Of a stretch of DNA of 20,346 nt, positions 14,877-20,346 are shown piece after piece; position 1 is the first letter of the stretch; every line of letters begins with the position of its first letter. A model generated the notes under the pieces. That model saw only the letters and a list, made by a program, of their open reading frames with translations. It was not told the origin of the DNA and made no database searches. The position numbers and the translations under genes were made by a program. The stretch comes from Competibacteraceae bacterium UBA6584 (GTDB taxonomy: Bacteria > Pseudomonadota > Gammaproteobacteria > Competibacterales > Competibacteraceae), in NCBI GenBank assembly GCA_002433805.1, contig DJIW01000116.1, positions 5,157-25,502 of the forward strand, read 5' to 3'.

Positions 14877-15356
14877 ATGAATCTTGAGGAACAGCGCTTG
14901 ATGATCGGATTAATCCGAAACCGGCGCTGGGCCGCGCTGGCGACCCAAGGTCCGGACGGACCGGAAGCATCCTGGGTCGCTTATATCCCGGAACTCGATT
15001 GCAGCGGTTTTTTGTTGCACGTCAGCACGCTGGCGGCGCACACCCGTAACCTGTTAGCCTCTCCGCGCGCCGGTCTGGCCATCAGCGCGCCGGAGCGGGA
15101 GGACGAAGACCCGCAAACGCTGGCGCGAGTGCTGATTCAGGGCGAGGTCGCGCCGATCCCCAAGGACGCCTCGGATTATCCGGCAGCGGCGCGGCGCTAT
15201 CAGGAACGGCTGCCCGCGTCGACGCCGCGCTTCGACTTTGAGGATTTCTTGCTGCTGCGCCTGAATCCGCTGCGGGTGCGGTTCGTCGGTGGTTTCGCCC
15301 GCGCCTACACCTTGGACGCTCCGGCCTTGCGGGCGGCGGCTCAGCGCACCAGTTGA
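14877..15356 (+). CDS. Short HugZ/pyridoxamine 5'-phosphate oxidase-like protein
   Basis: A 159-residue split-barrel protein. Its motifs (ALATQGPDGPEASWVAY near 20-36, LLHVSTLAAHTRNLL near 46-60, a LARVLIQGE strand and a final LNPLRVRFVGGFARAYTL) match the FMN/heme-binding family that includes HugZ heme oxygenases and pyridoxamine-phosphate-oxidase relatives. It lacks the C-terminal DUF2470-type domain of full-length HugZ, so heme degradation cannot be assumed; flavin or heme binding is possible. GGAG lies nine bases before the ATG. It is 52 bases after iscS on the same strand and probably in the same IscR-controlled transcript, suggesting an iron or heme role. Its last 16 bases overlap gspF on the opposite strand. 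Confidence 0.8.
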   Translation: MNLEEQRLMIGLIRNRRWAALATQGPDGPEASWVAYIPELDCSGFLLHVSTLAAHTRNLLASPRAGLAISAPEREDEDPQTLARVLIQGEVAPIPKDASDYPAAARRYQERLPASTPRFDFEDFLLLRLNPLRVRFVGGFARAYTLDAPALRAAAQRTS

Positions 15357-16552
15357 TTGAGATCGAAGATCGGCAGCAGGATGGCCAAGACGATGATCAG
15401 CACCACGCCGCCCATCACCAGGATCAATACCGGCTCGAATATACCCAGCAAGGCGGCGATCAGCGTTTCCGTTTCCCGTTCCTGCTGGATCGCGGCCCGT
15501 TCCAGCATATTTTCCAACCGGCCGCTGGCCTCGCCGCTGGCGATCAACTGCACTGTCATCGGCGGAAAATAGCCGCTGGCGCTGATCGATTTATTCAGGC
15601 TGGCCCCTTCCTTGACCCGCGCCGCCGCTTGTTCGACCGCCTCTCGCATCGGGAGGTTGCTGACCACCTGGGTGGAAATCCGCAGCGCTTCCAGCACCGG
15701 CACGCCGCTGGCCATCAGGATACTGAAGGTGCGGGCGAAACGCGCGGTATTCGCTCCGCGAACCAGCCGCGCCACCAACGGCAGGCGCAACAAGGTTTGA
15801 TGGACGCGCCGGCGAAATCCGATCCGCCGCAGCGCCAACATCCACGCCACCCCTCCCGAAACCAGCAAGACCAACAACAGCCCGCCGTTCTGGCGCAAAA
15901 ACTCGCTCAAGCCGATCAAGCCTCGGGTCAGCGCCGGCAAGCGCTGGTTGAGGCTGCTGAACACTTGCACCACCTGCGGCACCACGTAGGTCAGCAAGCC
16001 GGCGACCACCAAGACGGCCACGCCGGTCAACAGCAAAGGATAAAACAGCGCCAGTCCGACCTTTTGGCGCATCTGCTGGCGGGCCTCGGTGTAATCGGCC
16101 AGCCGCTCGAACACCACTTCGAGATGGCCCGATTGTTCGCCGGCGGCCACCGTCGCCCGATACAGTTCCGGAAAGACTTGCGGAAAATCGCCGAGCGCGG
16201 TGGCCAGCGTATGCCCTTCCAGCACGCGCGCGCGCACCGCCATCATCAAACCGCCCAACCGCGCCCGATCGGCTTGCCTCGCCACCGCGCCCAATGCCTC
16301 TTCCACCGGCAAGCCCGAGCCCACCAGCGTCGCCATCTGCCGGGTCAGCAGCGCCAGATCGGTCGCGCTGACCCGCATTCCCCAAAGCCGCTGGCTGCGC
16401 CGCCGCTCCCGGCTGGCGACTTCCTCGACGCCGAGCGGATTCAACCCCCGCTCGCGCAGCGCCTGCCGGGCCAAGCGTGGCGTTTCGGCTTCGATCAACC
16501 CCTTGGCTTGGCGTCCCCTGACGTCCAGCGCGACATATTGAAACGCGGGCAC
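15341..16552 (-). CDS. gspF: Type II secretion inner-membrane platform protein GspF
   Basis: Polytopic protein that links the GspE motor to pseudopilus assembly. The 403 residues hold two T2SF domains, marked by GEQSGHLEVVFERLADYTE (138-156) and GEASGRLENMLERAA (340-354), and three membrane segments near 168-192, 224-241 and 372-396. It starts at GTG (16552), whose G is the last base of the gspE TAG stop; AGGAGG in the gspE tail is the ribosome-binding site, so translation is coupled. It is the last gsp gene on this strand here; the pseudopilin genes gspG-K do not follow, as the convergent HugZ-like gene overlaps its end. Confidence 0.94.
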   Translation of the reverse strand: MPAFQYVALDVRGRQAKGLIEAETPRLARQALRERGLNPLGVEEVASRERRRSQRLWGMRVSATDLALLTRQMATLVGSGLPVEEALGAVARQADRARLGGLMMAVRARVLEGHTLATALGDFPQVFPELYRATVAAGEQSGHLEVVFERLADYTEARQQMRQKVGLALFYPLLLTGVAVLVVAGLLTYVVPQVVQVFSSLNQRLPALTRGLIGLSEFLRQNGGLLLVLLVSGGVAWMLALRRIGFRRRVHQTLLRLPLVARLVRGANTARFARTFSILMASGVPVLEALRISTQVVSNLPMREAVEQAAARVKEGASLNKSISASGYFPPMTVQLIASGEASGRLENMLERAAIQQERETETLIAALLGIFEPVLILVMGGVVLIIVLAILLPIFDLNQLVR

Positions 16553-18069
16553 TAAGCCTCCTGGGTCACCCGCACCAGTTCCGCCAAAGCCGTATCGCCG
16601 GCCAGCACCCGGCGGCGGCCGTCATCGCGGATGCTGGGGCTGAATTTGCGGGCGTGTCGTTCGAGATCCAGTTCGCCCCGCCCTTCGTGAATCATCGTCT
16701 GCATCGCCTCGTCCACCAGCACCAGCTCGAAGATCCCGGAACGGCCGCGATAGCCGGATTGATTGCATTGATCGCAGCCTACCGGCGTGTAGATGGTCGG
16801 AGGAACGGTCGGGTTGACGCCGAGCACCTCGCAGTCGCCGGCGCTGGCGTGATGGGGATGCTTGCAACTGGGACAAAGCCGGCGCACCAGCCGTTGGGAG
16901 ATCACGCCGACCAACGAGGAGGACAGCAGGAACGGCTCGACGCCCATATCGCGCAAGCGGGCAATCGCCCCGACCGCGCTGTTGGTGTGCAAGGTCGACA
17001 GCACCAAATGACCGGTGAGCGAGGCTTGCACCGCGATTTCGGCGGTTTCCAAATCGCGGATTTCGCCGACCATCACCACGTCCGGATCCTGGCGCAAAAT
17101 CGCCCGCAACCCTCGGGCAAAGGTCATCTCCACCTTGGTGTTGACCTGAGTTTGGCTGATCCCGTCAAGGTAATACTCAATGGGATCCTCGACCGTCATG
17201 ATGTTGCGCTTGCGGTCGTTGAGCCGGGTCAGCCCCGCGTACAGCGTGGTGGTCTTACCGGAACCGGTCGGGCCCGTGACCAGCAAAATGCCGTGCGGGC
17301 GCTGGATCAACCGGCTCAAGCGGGCTTCACTGTTGGGCTCCATGCCCAAATGCCGCAAATCCAAGCGCCCTTCGCGCTTGTCCAGCAAGCGCATCACCAC
17401 CCGCTCGCCGTGGCCGGTCGGCAAGGTCGAGACGCGAACGTCCACCGGCCGGCCCGCGACCCGCAACGAAATGCGGCCGTCTTGCGGCAGCCGCTTCTCG
17501 GCGATATCGAGATGGGCCATGACCTTGACCCGCGAGACCAGCAGCGGCCCCAAGGCGCGGGGCGGTTGCAGCGCCTCGCGCAGCACTCCATCGACCCGAA
17601 ACCGAATCATCAGTCGGTTTTCGAACGACTCGATATGAATGTCGGAGGCATTTTCCTTGATCGCGCCGGTCAACAGCGCGTTGATCAAGCGGATGATCGG
17701 AGCGTCATCGGCGCTTTCCAGCAAATCTTCGGGTTCCGGCAGGTTGAGCGAGATTTGATCGAGATCGATCTCCTCGCCCAAATCCTCCATCATTCGGGCC
17801 GCGCCGTCGCTGTCACCCTCGTAGCTGTCTTGCAACATGCGCTCGAAATGATCCGCCGCCACCATGACCGGACGCAGCGGGATGTTCAAGAAGCGACGCA
17901 ATTCGGTGAGGCTTTGGGCGCTGATGCCGGGTCGGTAAGCGACGGTGACCTTGCCGTCTTCTTCATCGACCACCAACACCCCATGCCGTTTGGCGAAGGC
18001 GTAAGGCAAGGTCCGGAGCGCGCTTTCCTCGCCCCCGTCCGGCGTGGCGGATAGCGGCTCGGCGCTCAT
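16552..18069 (-). CDS. gspE: Type II secretion ATPase GspE
   Basis: Cytoplasmic hexameric ATPase that powers pseudopilus assembly. The 505 residues have an N-terminal domain (about 1-110), then the secretion ATPase core with the Asp-box region near 220-230, Walker A GPTGSGKT at 266-273, the Walker B segment DPDVVMVGEIRD with Glu336, and the His-box LTGH...STLHTN near 351-363. The zinc-binding tetracysteine is CPSC (399-402) and CDQC (432-435), typical of GspE and PilB families. The C-terminal SPSIRDDGRRRVLAGDT is characteristic of GspE. Its ATG overlaps the gspD stop codon by ATGA and its stop overlaps the gspF start by one base. Confidence 0.95.
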   Translation of the reverse strand: MSAEPLSATPDGGEESALRTLPYAFAKRHGVLVVDEEDGKVTVAYRPGISAQSLTELRRFLNIPLRPVMVAADHFERMLQDSYEGDSDGAARMMEDLGEEIDLDQISLNLPEPEDLLESADDAPIIRLINALLTGAIKENASDIHIESFENRLMIRFRVDGVLREALQPPRALGPLLVSRVKVMAHLDIAEKRLPQDGRISLRVAGRPVDVRVSTLPTGHGERVVMRLLDKREGRLDLRHLGMEPNSEARLSRLIQRPHGILLVTGPTGSGKTTTLYAGLTRLNDRKRNIMTVEDPIEYYLDGISQTQVNTKVEMTFARGLRAILRQDPDVVMVGEIRDLETAEIAVQASLTGHLVLSTLHTNSAVGAIARLRDMGVEPFLLSSSLVGVISQRLVRRLCPSCKHPHHASAGDCEVLGVNPTVPPTIYTPVGCDQCNQSGYRGRSGIFELVLVDEAMQTMIHEGRGELDLERHARKFSPSIRDDGRRRVLAGDTALAELVRVTQEA

Positions 18070-20306
18070 CGATTGCCAAAACCGAATTCCGCCGATTCAG
18101 CGTCCGCGGCCGGACGCGGCGGCGGGGCGGTCGGGGCGGGCGCGGAAACTGCGGGCTCTTGCAAGCGCTCCACCGGCTTTTCCGCCCGCTCCGCCGTCGG
18201 TGGCGGGGCCGGCCTGACCGGCGGAGGAATATTGAGCACCGTGCCTTGACGCTGGACTTCCTGCTCCAACTTCAGCAGGGGCGATTGCTCGCCGGGCAAG
18301 AGAAAATCGGTGTCCCGCTGGCGGGCGGCGAGCTGTTGGTCGCGGATATAACTGTATTTATCGCTGGTATACAGCGTGCTCTGCGCCGGATCGCGCAAGA
18401 TCACCGGATGCAGAAAAACCATCAGATTGCGCTTGAGCCGGTTGGTATCGCGGTATTTGAACAGATTACCCACCACGGGCACATCGCCCAGCACTGGGAC
18501 TTTTTGCGCGCTCTCGCTGCGGGTTTCATCGATCAATCCCCCCAAAACCAAAACTTGTCCGTTTTCCACCAGCACCTTGGTTTTGATCGACCGCTTGTTG
18601 GTGGTGGGTCCCTGGGTCGCGGCGGTGGCTGTCGGCACCACGTTGGAAACTTCCTGGGCGATTTCCAATTTGACGGCGTTGCCTTCGTTGATCTGCGGCT
18701 TGACCTTTAAGGTAATGCCGACATCTTGGCGCTCGATGGTCTGAAACGGCCCGCCGGACTGCAAGCCGCTATTATTATTGTTATTTGAAGTGTTCGGAGT
18801 GCTGGTGGTGGAAGTGGTGTAGGTGCCGGTCACGAACGGCACGTTCTGGCCGACCACGATTTCCGCTTCCTCGTTGTCCAGCGTCACCACCGTGGGCGTG
18901 GACAAGACATTGGTGCCCGCATCCTTGGCCAGCGCGCTGAGCAACAGGCCGAAACCGCTGCCCCCCACGCCGAGTTGCAGGCCCTTGGGAATGCCATCCA
19001 GCGTCGAACTGAGAACCGAATTATCGTCGATGATCGCCGAACGGACATTTCTCCCCACGCCGAGCACGTTGGCCAGACTGTTGTTGCCGACATCGAAGTT
19101 GGTGAAACCGATGGCATTGTTACCGCCGACCCCCCACTGGACCCCCAACTCAGCGGTCTTCTCGGCGGAAATCTCGGCGATGATCGCCTCCACCAACACC
19201 TGAGCCCGGCGCACGTCCAGTTGAGCGATTACCGTGCGCAAGGACTGAATCAATTCCGGCGGCGCGGTGATGACCAAAGAATTGGTGGCTTCATCCGCTT
19301 GAATATCGACCAAGCCTCCCCCGCCGCTGCTACCGCCGCCGGGCGGCGGCGCGCCCTGCCCGCCTGGTCCGCCTGCGGGCGTGTTAAGGGACGCTTCATT
19401 GCTCAGGCTTTTACTGACCCCCTGCAATACGTTCACCAAATCCTTGGCCTTGGCGTATCGCAAATAAACCACCTGGGTGTTTCCACTGCTGCTCACCGGC
19501 GTATCCAAATGGGAAATCAGCGTCCGCAACCGCACCCGAGAGGATTTATCGCCGCTGAGGAGGATGCTGTTGGTGCGCTCGTCCGCGACCATGCGCGGCG
19601 GGGTGCCGACAGGGGCCTGATCGCCCTTGACCTTATTTTGTTCCAGCGTGCCGAGCACCCGCACGATCTCGCTGGCCGGCGCATGGCGCAAGGGAACGAT
19701 TTCAATCTCTTCGTTGCTGGCCAGATCGATCCGGCCGATGATGCTGGCCACCCTTTCGACGTTGGCGGCGGTATCGGAAACGATCAGCACGTTGGTCGGA
19801 GTGTAGGCCGCCAAATGCCCTTGCGGCGGGATCAACGGCCGCAGGATCGGCACGATTTGGGCGACCGAAACGTTTTGAACTTGGATGATCCGGGTGACGA
19901 TTTGATCGGCCTCGATGACTCTGCGCCCATCGACGGTCGGAATGCTCTCTTGCTTGGCCCCGGCCGCCGGCACGATTTTAACGGTGTTACCGCTGGGAAC
20001 AGCGGCGAAGCCGTGCACGCCCAACACGGCCAGGAATACTTCGTACAGTTCCCTCTCGTCCATCGGCTTGGACGAAATAATCGTCACCCGGCCCTTGACG
20101 CGGGGATCGACGATGAAGTTCTTGCCGGTCAAAACCGACATGCTCTCCACCAAGGCGTTGATATCGGCATCCTTGAGATTGAGCGTCACCGGAGCGGCGG
20201 CGGCCGCAAACGTCAAAAACCAACCCAGCAACAGCCCGCCCAAAACCGGGCGGCCTTTGCGATGCTTGCGACAAGAGGTCAATCTGCTCAGCCAGTTATT
20301 CATCAT
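18066..20306 (-). CDS. gspD: Type II secretion outer-membrane secretin GspD
   Basis: Forms the outer-membrane channel of the type II system. The 746 residues start with a long signal peptide (1-38: basic region, hydrophobic core, FAAAAA cleavage region), then the N0 domain (about 39-113), N1 (about 136-197), N2 (about 200-268) and N3 (about 276-366). N3 is interrupted by a Gly/Pro-rich insert at 309-331. The secretin domain runs from about 380 to 640, with a Thr/Asn-rich gate insert at 493-520 and the signature VPVLGDVPVVGNLF (603-616). The C-terminus (692-735) is rich in Pro and Ala. ATG at 20306 or 20303 are both possible. No gspC is visible in the 40 bases upstream, and a gspS-type pilotin cannot be judged from this window. 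Confidence 0.95.
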   Translation of the reverse strand: MMNNWLSRLTSCRKHRKGRPVLGGLLLGWFLTFAAAAAPVTLNLKDADINALVESMSVLTGKNFIVDPRVKGRVTIISSKPMDERELYEVFLAVLGVHGFAAVPSGNTVKIVPAAGAKQESIPTVDGRRVIEADQIVTRIIQVQNVSVAQIVPILRPLIPPQGHLAAYTPTNVLIVSDTAANVERVASIIGRIDLASNEEIEIVPLRHAPASEIVRVLGTLEQNKVKGDQAPVGTPPRMVADERTNSILLSGDKSSRVRLRTLISHLDTPVSSSGNTQVVYLRYAKAKDLVNVLQGVSKSLSNEASLNTPAGGPGGQGAPPPGGGSSGGGGLVDIQADEATNSLVITAPPELIQSLRTVIAQLDVRRAQVLVEAIIAEISAEKTAELGVQWGVGGNNAIGFTNFDVGNNSLANVLGVGRNVRSAIIDDNSVLSSTLDGIPKGLQLGVGGSGFGLLLSALAKDAGTNVLSTPTVVTLDNEEAEIVVGQNVPFVTGTYTTSTTSTPNTSNNNNNSGLQSGGPFQTIERQDVGITLKVKPQINEGNAVKLEIAQEVSNVVPTATAATQGPTTNKRSIKTKVLVENGQVLVLGGLIDETRSESAQKVPVLGDVPVVGNLFKYRDTNRLKRNLMVFLHPVILRDPAQSTLYTSDKYSYIRDQQLAARQRDTDFLLPGEQSPLLKLEQEVQRQGTVLNIPPPVRPAPPPTAERAEKPVERLQEPAVSAPAPTAPPPRPAADAESAEFGFGNR

Positions 20307-20346
20307 CAATCGCCAATGGTCGCGCGCCGAATGTAGAACGACACAT

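Noticed and set aside
16654..18054. 466-codon plus-strand open frame antisense to gspE
   Set aside because: Its composition (rich in His, Gln, Arg, Asp) is typical of the complement of a GC-rich gene. gspE carries every expected motif, so this is a shadow frame; the same applies to the frames opposite gspD, gspF, cysS and tig.

Overview
The window is a housekeeping stretch of a gammaproteobacterial chromosome. It has high GC and densely packed genes, and the seven tRNA genes whose 3' ends are visible... in fact all six complete ones, encode their own CCA. The order lpxH-ppiB-(aminoacyl-tRNA synthetase)-cysS-tRNAs-tig-clpP-clpX-lon-hupB-tRNA is the one I recall from Pseudomonas. The isc and type II secretion genes resemble those of non-enteric Gammaproteobacteria (Chromatiales, Methylococcales or Competibacter-like lineages), but I cannot name a genus. 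I see no phage, transposon, CRISPR array, antiphage locus or other new multi-gene system.

Layout. Positions 1-7518, read on the minus strand from right to left: a five-tRNA cluster (Pro-Arg-His-Lys-Leu) with a good promoter, then trigger factor, ClpP, ClpX, Lon, HU, tRNA-Val and the 5' end of tRNA-Asp. This is a protein-folding and protein-quality block embedded between stable RNA genes. Positions 7596-10453, minus strand: cysS and gltX. From 10562, plus strand: an exported cyclophilin (ppiA), a cytosolic cyclophilin (ppiB), lpxH and a DUF1249 gene, closely packed. Positions 12997-15356, plus strand: an IscR-type promoter, iscR, an iscS-like cysteine desulfurase and a short HugZ/pyridoxamine-phosphate-oxidase-like protein. 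Positions 15341-20306, minus strand: gspF, gspE and gspD, translationally coupled by short overlaps and converging on the HugZ-like gene with a 16-bp overlap.

How the genes work together. Tig folds nascent chains, ClpXP and Lon degrade damaged or regulatory proteins, and HU organises DNA. CysS and GltX charge tRNAs. The cyclophilins isomerise prolyl bonds on each side of the inner membrane, and LpxH acts in lipid A synthesis. IscR senses Fe-S status and probably represses its own operon through the site seen at its promoter; IscS supplies sulfur. GspD, GspE and GspF are the outer-membrane channel, the motor ATPase and the inner-membrane platform of a type II secretion system whose remaining genes lie outside the window.

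Items most worth a second look: two hairpins with the same GCGGTT hexaloop in the hupB leader; an iscR-iscS-HugZ-like operon without iscU; a glutamyl-tRNA synthetase with one zinc ligand replaced, at the locus where Pseudomonas has glnS; and the clpP-clpX gap, which holds overlapping alternative hairpins and a small frame coupled at both ends.
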